Part shown: piece after piece, positions 1-7,380 of the stretch
Layout of the letters: every line of letters starts with the position of its first letter
How positions within the stretch are numbered: the first letter of the stretch is position 1
NCBI GenBank assembly: GCA_013001805.1
Contig: JABDLW010000397.1
Location: 1 to 23,041, forward strand
Reading direction: 5' to 3'
Length of the DNA stretch: 23,041 nt
From: Saprospiraceae bacterium
GTDB taxonomy: Bacteria; Bacteroidota; Bacteroidia; Chitinophagales; Saprospiraceae
Position numbers and translations under genes: made by a program
The notes under the pieces: generated by a model
Told to the model about the DNA's origin: nothing
The model's database searches: none
Seen by the model: only the letters and a program-made list of their open reading frames with translations

Positions 1-1
1 T

Positions 2-244
2 GCCGATACCTTGGCTCCGGGCAGTTCATTTAGATGGCAGAGAGAGAACTGGCGTTGGCACCGGCCAATTGATCCTGCTCTTAGCGGTTTTGAGCGGGAA
101 TGGCAAATTCTCAATCAGGATATGATCATCGAAAGGATCACGCAAAAGACCGCTGGTTTTGGCATGATGCGACGATTTGCTAAAATGGATGAACAATGGA
201 TGCTCATTTATTACTCGGCTATGAATCCCGTGAAATCAAGCTAG
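2..244 (+). CDS. 3' end of an unrecognised protein (5' truncated by window edge)
   Basis: The reading frame is open from the first complete codon at base 2 to a TAG stop at 242-244, so about 80 C-terminal residues are visible and the true start lies outside the window. The segment is rich in Trp, Arg and Met (for example FRWQRENWRWHRP and GFGMMRRFAKMDEQWMLIYY), with no membrane segment and no motif that I can place in a family. The in-frame TTG at 11 is not a credible start because the frame is already open before it. It is convergent with the small minus-strand gene ending at 396. That it is a real gene rests only on the open frame and its non-random composition. Confidence 0.4.
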   Translation, partial: ADTLAPGSSFRWQRENWRWHRPIDPALSGFEREWQILNQDMIIERITQKTAGFGMMRRFAKMDEQWMLIYYSAMNPVKSS

Positions 245-370
245 TGAAGCATTTCCTATTTAATTGATATTATGGGCGAGATTATTTGCCAGATCAATCC
301 CAGATGCTGACCGAAGCGTCATTAGAATCAAAACCGCACATAACCGTAGCTATGTCAGGCTTTTGATAGA

Positions 371-385
371 GATTAATAATTAATC
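371..385. repeat. AT-rich palindrome between convergent genes
   Basis: Arms GATTAAT (371-377) and ATTAATC (379-385) are perfect inverted copies around a single central A. The site lies between the stops of two convergent genes (244 and 396). It could be a weak bidirectional transcript end or a protein-binding site, but its AT-richness makes chance likely. The rest of 245-395 shows nothing. Confidence 0.25.
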
Positions 386-395
386 GGTTTGTCTA

Positions 396-581
396 CTAAT
401 ACTCTTCGCCTGACTGACTTAGAAAGGTCAGGCAGATACCAGCAACCATGAGAGCAAGCGCCCCATAAAAGGGATTATCGTTTCCTCCCAATCTGATCAT
501 GTCAAGAAGATCAAGAATGGCAATTATGGCACCAAAGATAAACAAGATTAACCCTATCCCGCGAAGAATGCTCATTGACAT
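396..581 (-). CDS. Small two-helix inner-membrane protein of unknown function
   Basis: This 61-residue protein begins with ATG at 579-581; a second in-frame ATG two codons later is an alternative start. It has a hydrophobic segment at about residues 8-26 (GIGLILFIFGAIIAILDLL), a short polar loop containing RLGGNDNPFYG, and a second hydrophobic segment at about 40-54 (GALALMVAGICLTFL). The tail is charged (QSGEEY). This is the shape of a small two-pass membrane protein. I do not recognise the family and assign no function. It stands alone, with gaps of 151 bp and 217 bp on its two sides, and no clear Shine-Dalgarno sequence, as is usual in Bacteroidota. The coherent two-helix pattern makes a real gene more likely than a chance frame. 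Confidence 0.5.
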   Translation of the reverse strand: MSMSILRGIGLILFIFGAIIAILDLLDMIRLGGNDNPFYGALALMVAGICLTFLSQSGEEY

Positions 582-641
582 AGAGGTTGGATTAGGGTTG
601 ATTTACAGCAAATTCTTATAAAGGCAACGCAGGGGGGGAAT

Positions 642-658
642 GTGAGACATAATCTCAC
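642..658. repeat. Perfect 6-bp inverted repeat (GTGAGA / TCTCAC)
   Basis: GTGAGA at 642-647 and TCTCAC at 653-658 are exact inverted copies separated by the 5-nt loop CATAA. The site is in the gap between the membrane-protein gene (start 581) and the 3' end of hldD (799). It could be an operator for the small gene or part of the hldD 3' region. The bases AATGTGAGA and ATCTCA recur around the palindrome at 7255-7270. Confidence 0.35.
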
Positions 659-747
659 CCGATTACCAATGTTAATCGCCAGGCACAATTTTCTGATGGA
701 ATGGTTAGTTGCAATGGTAAATATAACAAAAAATCATCATATTGCTG

Positions 748-771
748 CTTTACACAGGAGGATGTGTAAAG
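748..771 (-). terminator. Strong hairpin 3' of hldD, putative terminator
   Basis: CTTTACACA (748-756) and TGTGTAAAG (763-771) form a perfect 9-bp stem closed by the 6-nt loop GGAGGA. It sits 27 bp beyond the hldD stop, where a terminator of the gcvP-hldD transcript would be expected. On the minus strand a T run follows only after about 14 nt, so it is not a textbook intrinsic terminator. An mRNA 3'-end stabiliser or a protein-binding site is possible. Confidence 0.5.
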
Positions 772-798
772 GAAGACAAGTCTCAATAGGTGCGGAAA

Positions 799-1764
799 TT
801 ATGCCCGATCACCGGAAATAAGGCAGGTCTGAACGTACTCCTGAATTCCTTCCTCCAATTCAGTAAAAGGACGTTTGAAACCCGCTTCCCGAAGCTTTGT
901 CATTTTGGCTTGGGTAAAATACTGATAGTTGTTCCGGATGTCCATTGGGGTATCGATAAACTCAATTTGGGGTTCCCTCCCCATTGCCGCAAAAGTGGCG
1001 GTAACCAAATCGAGGAAAGTGCGGGCCTTGCCTGTCCCGGTATTATACAACCCCGAAACTGGTCTTTTTAACATGCAAAAGATGCAGACATCAACAACAT
1101 CATTCACGTAGATAAAATCACGACTTTGGTGTCCATCATCGATGTCTTTTTTATGTGAGCGGAATAGCTCCATACAGCCCGTTGTTTGAATCTGGTGCGC
1201 AGCGTGTAAAACCACGCTTGCCATTCTTCCTTTGTGATATTCGTTGGGCCCATATACGTTAAAAAACTTTAATCCCTGCCAGTATGGAGGTGTCTTCTCC
1301 TGCTTTAAGGCCCATTGATCAAAATCATTTTTTGAGATCCCATATGGATTTAGCGGCTTCAGATGCTGCACTATATCGTGATCATCATCATATCCCAATG
1401 AACCGTCCCCATAGGTGGCAGCACTGGACGCATAGGTTAGAGGGATCTCATACCTGCTGGCAGCGCGCCAGACTCTTTTACTATAATCCAGATTTAAGTC
1501 ATCAAAAATTGAAGTATCAAATTCAGTGGTATCCGTCCTCGCCCCCAAATGAAATATATGTCCCACCCGGCGATGATTTTTCTCCAGCCAGGCATGGAAA
1601 TCATTGCGATGCACCAATCCAGCCAATCGCTTGTCTTCCAGGTTTGGAATCTTGTCTGAACGGCTAAAATCATCAACCGCCAAAATAGCTTCCAGGCCAT
1701 CTTGATTTAATCTACCAAGTAAGCAGCTCCCAATAAATCCCGCAGCTCCCGTGACAACGATCAT
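799..1764 (-). CDS. hldD: ADP-L-glycero-D-manno-heptose 6-epimerase
   Basis: This 321-residue cytoplasmic, extended-SDR enzyme epimerises ADP-D-glycero-D-manno-heptose to the L,D form, the last step of nucleotide-heptose supply for the lipopolysaccharide inner core. Visible features are the N-terminal NAD(P)-binding loop TGAAGFIGS (Gly6, Gly9, Gly12), the active-site stretch YASSAATYG (Ser114), and the YxxxK pair Tyr141/Lys145 in NPYGISKNDFDQW. The family signature FFNVYGPNEYHKGRMASV contains Lys178, which matches the second catalytic-site lysine of the Escherichia coli enzyme. RDFIYVNDVVD and the C-terminal NTGTGKARTF are also typical, and the length is near the usual ~310. Its ATG overlaps the gcvP stop by 4 bp (ATGA at 1761-1764), implying coupled translation. 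No other heptose gene is in the window. The assignment is firm. Confidence 0.95.
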   Translation of the reverse strand: MIVVTGAAGFIGSCLLGRLNQDGLEAILAVDDFSRSDKIPNLEDKRLAGLVHRNDFHAWLEKNHRRVGHIFHLGARTDTTEFDTSIFDDLNLDYSKRVWRAASRYEIPLTYASSAATYGDGSLGYDDDHDIVQHLKPLNPYGISKNDFDQWALKQEKTPPYWQGLKFFNVYGPNEYHKGRMASVVLHAAHQIQTTGCMELFRSHKKDIDDGHQSRDFIYVNDVVDVCIFCMLKRPVSGLYNTGTGKARTFLDLVTATFAAMGREPQIEFIDTPMDIRNNYQYFTQAKMTKLREAGFKRPFTELEEGIQEYVQTCLISGDRA

Positions 1765-4604
1765 GAGGGGCTATTTTCCGCATACATTTCTACCGGCGGA
1801 CACGTACAGATAAGTGTGCGATCACCATGGGCATTATCAACACGGCGAACGGAAGCCCAGAACTTACCTCGCTGTCTGAGATAATCGATCGGATAAGCTG
1901 CCTTTGATCTTGAATAGGGGTAATTCCAATCGTCACTTGAAAGCATCTCCAATGTATGAGGCGCATTAACCAATACATTATTATCTACGGGAAAGTCTCC
2001 TCGGGCCACCTCATCTATTTCGATCTTGATTTGAATCATCGCTTGGCAAAAGCGATCAAGTTCTTCTTTGTCTTCGCTTTCAGTAGGTTCAATCATCAAG
2101 GTACCGGCAACCGGGAACGAAAGTGTCGGTGCGTGAAATCCATAATCAATCAATCGTTTAGCGACGTCTTCAGCACTTATTCCCGCGGTTTTAAATGGGC
2201 GCAGGTCAAGTATAAATTCGTGTGCAGAATACCCGTTCTTTCCCATGTATAAAATGGCATAGTGGTTACTCAATCGCGATTGTAAATAATTGGCATTTAA
2301 GATGGCGATTTTAGTGGCTTCTGTAAGTCCGTAAGCACCAAGCATTTTTATGTATGCATAAGAAATAAGCAGAATACTGGCACTTCCATAGGGAGCGGAC
2401 GACACCGAACGATGCGTACCTGAATTATGAGATTCAGCAAATACGTGCGTGGATAAAAAGGGAGCCAATTTTTCATTCACACATATCGGACCCATTCCGG
2501 GACCACCGCCACCATGTGGTATGGCAAAGGTTTTATGCAAATTCAGATGACATACATCTGCGCCAATCCGGGCCGGATTTGTCAATCCTACTTGAGCATT
2601 CATATTGGCGCCATCCATATACACTAGTCCACCGGCATCATGTACTAAGTCGCATAACTCTATAATAGACTCTTCAAAAACACCATGCGTTGAAGGGTAT
2701 GTGACCATCAGAGCAGCCACTTCATTTTTATATTGTCCTATTTTGATCCTGAGGTCTTCCACATCAATATTTCCCATGTCATCACATGACACGATCACGA
2801 CCTTCATTCCGGCGAGAACTGCACTAGCTGGATTGGTGCCGTGAGCAGAAGAGGGAATCAATGCCACATTGCGATGGGTGTCTACTTGGGATTCATGGTA
2901 AGCCCTTATCGCCATCAGGCCGGCAAACTCACCTTGTGCCCCCGAGTTTGGTTGGAAAGAGCAGGCAGTAAACCCGGTTATTTCGCAGAGGTAATCTGCC
3001 AGATCATTGATAATCTCCAAATATCCGGTGACCTGATCTGCCGGCACAAACGGATGAATATTAGCAAAGCTTTCCCATGACACCGGAATCAATTGCGTTG
3101 CTGCATTCAATTTCATAGTACACGACCCGAGTGGAATCATCGAGTGCGTTAGTGACAAGTCCTTATTTTCTAAATGTTTTAGATATCGCATCAGTTTGGT
3201 CTCCGTTTGATAAGACTGAAATACGGGATGCATTAGATAACTGGAAGTCCTTTCTGCCCATGAAGGAATGCTGTCCTTAACCGATGCCTGATATTCAACG
3301 CCAAAAACTTCACATAGATCACGAATATCAGCATCAGAGGTGGTTTGATCCAGAGAAATCTGTATAACCCCCTTTTCATACCAAAGATTTATTTTTCTGT
3401 CTAAGGCTTGTGATCGAATTGAGTCCAGAAGTTGTGGTTCAACCTCCAGGGCTAGTGTGTCGAATAAATCCTGGTACATTACGCGAAACCCACCTTTTTC
3501 TAAAGCAGCCTTTAGTGCCGTCGCTTTACTGGCAACTTCTTTGGCAATAGATCGCAATCCCTCCGGTCCATGATATACCGCATACATGGCCGACATGTTT
3601 GCAAGTAATGCCTGAGCCGTACAAATATTTGAGGTGGCTTTTTCCCTGCGGATGTGTTGTTCACGGGTTTGAAGAGCCATGCGGAGAGCTTGATTACCAT
3701 CAATATCTACCGAAACGCCGATGATACGTCCTGGGATTTGCCGTTTAAATTTCTCATGAGTGGCGAAAAAGGCAGCGTGTGGTCCTCCGAATCCCATGGG
3801 CACTCCAAATCGCTGGCTATTTCCCACAGCCGCATCCGCACCCCATTCGCCAGGTGGTTTTAAAACGGTAAGTGCCAGCAGATCCGTTGCAACGATGACG
3901 TATCCCTCAGCTGAGTGTACTTTTTCAACTAAATCTTCATACCGCTCAACGGCGCCTTTGGCATTCGGATATTGAAGCAGCACCGCAAAAACTGATTCAT
4001 CCATCTCAAAACTCTCCCAAGGTTCCTGCCTGACTACAATACCGATCGAAGCCGCTCGCGTCCTCAAAACTTCCACTGTTTGGGGAAAGACATTTGTATC
4101 CACCAGAATAGTATTTGCTGCATCGGTGACTCGTTTATTTCGTAAACCATAAAACATATTCATGGCCTCAGCAGCAGCAGTACCCTCATCCAGTAGAGAA
4201 GCATTGGCAATAGGCAGCGCAGTCAAATCGCTCACCATGGTTTGAAAATTCAAAAGCGATTCCAATCGTCCCTGAGCAATCTCTGCCTGGTAGGGGGTGT
4301 ACTGTGTGTACCAACCCGGATTCTGGAAAAGATTACGCAGTATCGGTGTTGGCGTTATCGTTCCGTAGTATCCCATTCCGATGAATGACCTGAAAACTTT
4401 GTTTTTTGCCGCGGTTTGCGTTAGTCCCTGCAAGAATTCATATTCGGTTTGGGCCTCTGCAATGTCAAGTGGTCGATTTAGCCGAATTGAGGCTGGAATG
4501 GTTTTGTCAATAATTTGATCAAGAGATTCTTCTCCGATCTCTTTCAGCATGTCACTTCTTTGCTCCAAATCGGGGCCGAGGTGACGATCAATAAAACTTT
4601 TCAA
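1761..4604 (-). CDS. gcvP: Glycine dehydrogenase (decarboxylating), glycine cleavage system P protein
   Basis: This 947-residue, single-chain P protein of the glycine cleavage complex is a PLP enzyme that decarboxylates glycine and passes the aminomethyl group to lipoyl-GcvH. Its length matches the fused (~950) bacterial form. The N-terminal half contains SFIGMGYYGTITPTPILRN and YQAEIAQGRLESLLNFQTM. The C-terminal half carries SMIPLGSCTMKLN and the PLP site HLNLHKTFAIPHGGGGPG, with Lys691 as the Schiff-base lysine, then ENPT-type PTESE and the end segment TCPPVEMY. The start is TTG (4602-4604): no in-frame ATG lies between the promoter and the family-conserved RHLGPD motif at residues 7-12, so later ATGs would cut the domain. 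gcvH and gcvT are not in the window. hldD follows with a 4-bp overlap. Confidence 0.96.
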   Translation of the reverse strand: MKSFIDRHLGPDLEQRSDMLKEIGEESLDQIIDKTIPASIRLNRPLDIAEAQTEYEFLQGLTQTAAKNKVFRSFIGMGYYGTITPTPILRNLFQNPGWYTQYTPYQAEIAQGRLESLLNFQTMVSDLTALPIANASLLDEGTAAAEAMNMFYGLRNKRVTDAANTILVDTNVFPQTVEVLRTRAASIGIVVRQEPWESFEMDESVFAVLLQYPNAKGAVERYEDLVEKVHSAEGYVIVATDLLALTVLKPPGEWGADAAVGNSQRFGVPMGFGGPHAAFFATHEKFKRQIPGRIIGVSVDIDGNQALRMALQTREQHIRREKATSNICTAQALLANMSAMYAVYHGPEGLRSIAKEVASKATALKAALEKGGFRVMYQDLFDTLALEVEPQLLDSIRSQALDRKINLWYEKGVIQISLDQTTSDADIRDLCEVFGVEYQASVKDSIPSWAERTSSYLMHPVFQSYQTETKLMRYLKHLENKDLSLTHSMIPLGSCTMKLNAATQLIPVSWESFANIHPFVPADQVTGYLEIINDLADYLCEITGFTACSFQPNSGAQGEFAGLMAIRAYHESQVDTHRNVALIPSSAHGTNPASAVLAGMKVVIVSCDDMGNIDVEDLRIKIGQYKNEVAALMVTYPSTHGVFEESIIELCDLVHDAGGLVYMDGANMNAQVGLTNPARIGADVCHLNLHKTFAIPHGGGGPGMGPICVNEKLAPFLSTHVFAESHNSGTHRSVSSAPYGSASILLISYAYIKMLGAYGLTEATKIAILNANYLQSRLSNHYAILYMGKNGYSAHEFILDLRPFKTAGISAEDVAKRLIDYGFHAPTLSFPVAGTLMIEPTESEDKEELDRFCQAMIQIKIEIDEVARGDFPVDNNVLVNAPHTLEMLSSDDWNYPYSRSKAAYPIDYLRQRGKFWASVRRVDNAHGDRTLICTCPPVEMYAENSPS

Positions 4605-4627
4605 CGGCGATGATTTTAGACTTGATA

Positions 4628-4639
4628 CCTCAGGTGAGG
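4628..4639. repeat. Dyad in the gcvP leader (CCTCA / TGAGG)
   Basis: CCTCA (4628-4632) and TGAGG (4635-4639) are inverted copies separated by GG. The dyad lies between the predicted gcvP -7 box and the TTG start, a position where a repressor could act. No glycine riboswitch-like architecture is visible in the roughly 50-nt leader. Confidence 0.3.
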
Positions 4640-4656
4640 CAAAAAAATTCGTGCCG

Positions 4657-4684
4657 CAAATATAGGCAAATCACCCTAGTTATC
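4657..4684 (-). promoter_or_regulatory. Bacteroidota-type promoter for gcvP-hldD
   Basis: On the minus strand TATATTTG (plus 4657-4664) matches the -7 consensus TAnnTTTG exactly and is followed by CGGC. GTG at plus 4684-4686, 19 nt upstream, is one mismatch from the -33 TTG. The element ends 53 bp before the TTG start of gcvP. The remainder of the 223-bp gap (4605-4827) holds the 3' region of the upstream secreted-protein gene, with only a weak GU-containing stem near 4801-4822. Confidence 0.5.
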
Positions 4685-4827
4685 ACCGGTGTCGTTTATC
4701 TAAAACCACCTCCCAGGTAAAGAAATTTAACTGTAGGGATTTACCACAAATGAAGCGAACACATTAAAAATAATTTAGTCAGGAGGGTCTTGTAATAATG
4801 GCTTAAAAAATTCCTTAAACCCACAGC

Positions 4828-7164
4828 TTATCTAATCAGGTGAAAACTGCCTTTTTTTTCAAATACACGTTGGCTTTCCCGATGTTGCCCCCGGACAAAA
4901 TAGATGTAAACACCTGATTCAGCTTCTCTGCCTTCGATAGTGCCATCCCATTTTAGGTCCACCAATGCTGGATCCTCATGCTCAAAAATAACCTGCCCCC
5001 AGCGGTTCGCAATTATCAACTGATTGATTGCAACATTCCCTGCATATACCTGAAAAAAATCGTTTACACCATCCTGATTGGGGGTAAAAGCATTGGGAAC
5101 GAAAATAGGAGATTCGACATAGATTCGGGTATCATAGCTAGAAACGCAGCCCAAAGTATCAGTAATAGAAAGTTGGTAGTCTGTCGTAGTCTCCGGATTA
5201 AAGACAGGATCGAGACAATCGTTACAAGAAATTCCAATCTGTGGATGCCAGCTAAAAATTGAACCGGATAAAGATCCATCTAAAATTTTGGTCTCTACAA
5301 GCAAATCTTCACCGCGAATCACGCTATTTGCCGAATCGATTTCGACAAGAACACCCCCTACCGAAAAGTGAAATGTCGTATCAGTTGCACATCCCGCCGG
5401 ATTTACCGCCATCAGTTGCAGGCTTTGAACACCGGGCTTATCCCACATTACCCTGATGGTATCCATGATGGTACTGTTAAACGTGTCGGCACCAAATATC
5501 CAGGTCAGTTCCTGTAATGGTTCAATCCCAATATAGGCCAATGTAACTTCGACCCCAGCACAGGTTGGTGATACGGACAGTTTAGGTTGTGCCCATTCAA
5601 AAACTTCCACATTCAGATAAGCCGTATCCAAACAGCTATTTCCAGCGTCTGATCCAATAACAGCATATGTCGTCGTAGTATCAGGATTTACTTCCACTCG
5701 ATCAAGAGTAGACCCTTCCACTTCCGGATCCCCAAACCAATAATATGTATCACTGCCATTAGCTCTTAGCTCCAATGTTGACCCCAAACAGATTTTAGAT
5801 GCATCTGCCAAAACTTTTAATGTTTTAAAGTCGGAAAAATATCCATATCGCGTGCCTGTTCTCTCACCGCCATTGATGGTTCCCAGATGGAAAACGCCTT
5901 TTGAGTTGGAGATCTGGTATGCCTCATTTGCTCGTGGTGGATCAGTCAAATTAATTCGAGCTGCGACATATTTACCTTCGGTCCCGGGCACAGAGTCAAA
6001 GAGGTTGGCCGTAATATTCTGACCTGGAGATATCGTAAATGCATCCTGATTGCCATTTTTGGTGATCAAAATCAATCCAAATCCTTCATCAGTTGATCGT
6101 GTAAAGCTAACCGAGCTTGAACCGGTACATTCTAATTTTGGCAGTAGAGCCAGGCCCAATTCACATCCAAAACCAGTAGCATGTACGACATATACCGGTG
6201 CCGTGGTTTTAATATGTGCTATGGATGATCGCAGTGTAAATCGTTGTGATTGACCCGCATTCAAGCTGGCTACTTCCGTTGAAGTTGTTGAGTTCGCTCC
6301 TTCAATATTAATTGTGGTATTGTCTTCGGTTGCCAACACAAAAATGTGGTCACCACCTTCTAAAAATCCCTTTACCACAATGTATTCAGTACCCAGCACG
6401 TCAACAGGTACAATTTGATCACCCGCAAGATCAAAGCATGGATTGAAGAGATTACTGTCGTGTTTTAAAGTAATAGCTATTTGTTGATCAGCCGTTACTT
6501 TGGAGCCGGTCAACTGTTGATTCTGAGCTGGTCCTGGTGCTTCCACTGAATAAGTCTCTCCATGTTGCAGGACAATCTCAAAAGGGACTCCCGCCTGGTG
6601 TCCTGCTACATTCACATTGGGAGTAATTAAGATGTGGGTATCGTCGGCCGTAGCAACAATATCAAATGCTGATGTGGCAGGTGGCGTCATCCCCTGGGCA
6701 TTTGCCCAAAAATTTTGGGCTGGAATGAAAAAATCTTTGCCCAGGGCATTCCTTCCTTTCAGGGCAAATATATCCGGATTGAACATGTGGTTTACTTCGT
6801 AATAAACGGTAACCGGATGATCCGACTGGATAAACAACCCCTTGCTTTGAGGCCGAAAGGCTGGCTTGTTTTCCAGTAAATCCAGTCTGCTGGTGACATC
6901 TACCGACCGAGATTGCCCTGCCGGAATCGTCAAACTAATAGCGCTCCAAAGAGGGTTGGCAGGTTGGGATATTACTACTCGTGCATCCTGTTCAAAAGCG
7001 GTAAAGCGAAATACGACCGGGGCATCTCCATGACCTTCGGTAATATTGGGTGCTACAAACCAGAACTCGGTATCGATTTGACCAAAGAAGGTTGATACTG
7101 TGATTAAAAACAGTGAGGTGAAGATCATTTTAATTACAGAAGACCTTCTTTGATTCTCTCGCAT
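4828..7164 (-). CDS. Secreted T9SS-sorted protein with IgGFc-binding-like N-terminal region and CHU_C C-terminal domain
   Basis: This is a 778-residue exported protein. An N-terminal signal peptide (RENQRRSS basic region, then MIFTSLFLITVSTFFG) is followed by a region of about 400 residues starting DTEFWFVAPN. With SDHPVTVYYEVN and GFGCELGLALLPKL, it resembles the IgGFc-binding-protein N-terminal family. Cys-rich Ig/PKD-like stretches follow (about 440-600). The last 91 residues, from FVPNAFTPNQDGVNDFF through NRWGQVIF, WDG and SGVYIYFVRG, are the gliding motility-associated C-terminal domain that directs type IX secretion. It is probably attached to the surface or released; its ligand is unknown. 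I chose ATG 7164, since the longer frame from 7227 would put 21 extra residues before the signal peptide; ATG 7128 is also possible. It is divergent from the glycosyltransferase operon. Confidence 0.85.
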   Translation of the reverse strand: MRENQRRSSVIKMIFTSLFLITVSTFFGQIDTEFWFVAPNITEGHGDAPVVFRFTAFEQDARVVISQPANPLWSAISLTIPAGQSRSVDVTSRLDLLENKPAFRPQSKGLFIQSDHPVTVYYEVNHMFNPDIFALKGRNALGKDFFIPAQNFWANAQGMTPPATSAFDIVATADDTHILITPNVNVAGHQAGVPFEIVLQHGETYSVEAPGPAQNQQLTGSKVTADQQIAITLKHDSNLFNPCFDLAGDQIVPVDVLGTEYIVVKGFLEGGDHIFVLATEDNTTINIEGANSTTSTEVASLNAGQSQRFTLRSSIAHIKTTAPVYVVHATGFGCELGLALLPKLECTGSSSVSFTRSTDEGFGLILITKNGNQDAFTISPGQNITANLFDSVPGTEGKYVAARINLTDPPRANEAYQISNSKGVFHLGTINGGERTGTRYGYFSDFKTLKVLADASKICLGSTLELRANGSDTYYWFGDPEVEGSTLDRVEVNPDTTTTYAVIGSDAGNSCLDTAYLNVEVFEWAQPKLSVSPTCAGVEVTLAYIGIEPLQELTWIFGADTFNSTIMDTIRVMWDKPGVQSLQLMAVNPAGCATDTTFHFSVGGVLVEIDSANSVIRGEDLLVETKILDGSLSGSIFSWHPQIGISCNDCLDPVFNPETTTDYQLSITDTLGCVSSYDTRIYVESPIFVPNAFTPNQDGVNDFFQVYAGNVAINQLIIANRWGQVIFEHEDPALVDLKWDGTIEGREAESGVYIYFVRGQHRESQRVFEKKGSFHLIR

Positions 7165-7194
7165 ATTTAAAGACAATTGACCTCGCGGTAATAC

Positions 7195-7227
7195 TAAAAG
7201 TATACTCTTTAAACGGTAGTCTACCAA
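7195..7227 (-). promoter_or_regulatory. Possible promoter of the T9SS-sorted protein gene
   Basis: On the minus strand TACTTTTA (plus 7195-7202) differs from TAnnTTTG at one base, and TTG (plus 7225-7227) lies 22 nt upstream, at the long end of the usual spacing. It would place transcription just upstream of ATG 7164 and would rule out the in-frame start at 7227. The match is weak. Confidence 0.25.
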
Positions 7228-7258
7228 CGTATGTAATGGTTTAACACAGATTTAAATG

Positions 7259-7270
7259 TGAGATATCTCA
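7259..7270. repeat. 12-bp perfect palindrome in a divergent intergenic region
   Basis: TGAGATATCTCA is its own reverse complement. It lies in the 216-bp gap between the secreted-protein gene and the glycosyltransferase operon, about 50 bp upstream of the latter's -33 box. A shared operator is plausible but unproven. The rest of the gap holds only the two promoters. Confidence 0.35.
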
Positions 7271-7322
7271 AAAACAAGATACTGATTCGGCGGTGAATGT
7301 TGTATGAATGCAAATCATTACG

Positions 7323-7352
7323 TTGATGGTCACAAACAATCACTTATCTTTG
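7323..7352 (+). promoter_or_regulatory. Bacteroidota-type promoter of the glycosyltransferase operon
   Basis: A TTG -33 box (7323-7325) and an exact TAnnTTTG -7 box, TATCTTTG (7345-7352), are separated by 19 nt, the optimal arrangement for the Bacteroidota primary sigma factor. Transcription should begin near 7358. That leaves about 20 nt of leader before ATG 7381 and disfavours the in-frame TTG at 7360 as a start. Confidence 0.75.
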
Positions 7353-7380
7353 CGCTCTGTTGAATCTGCCACGGAAATTA

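Noticed and set aside
1284..1667. Plus-strand open frames of 60-139 codons inside hldD, gcvP, the S9 peptidase and other genes
   Set aside because: They are antisense or out-of-frame shadows of genes with clear family motifs, have no promoter and show no recognisable protein pattern.
7360..7380. Upstream in-frame TTG start for the GT-C glycosyltransferase
   Set aside because: It lies 7 nt after the -7 box, essentially at the predicted transcription start; ATG 7381 gives a normal leader and still contains the whole first helix.
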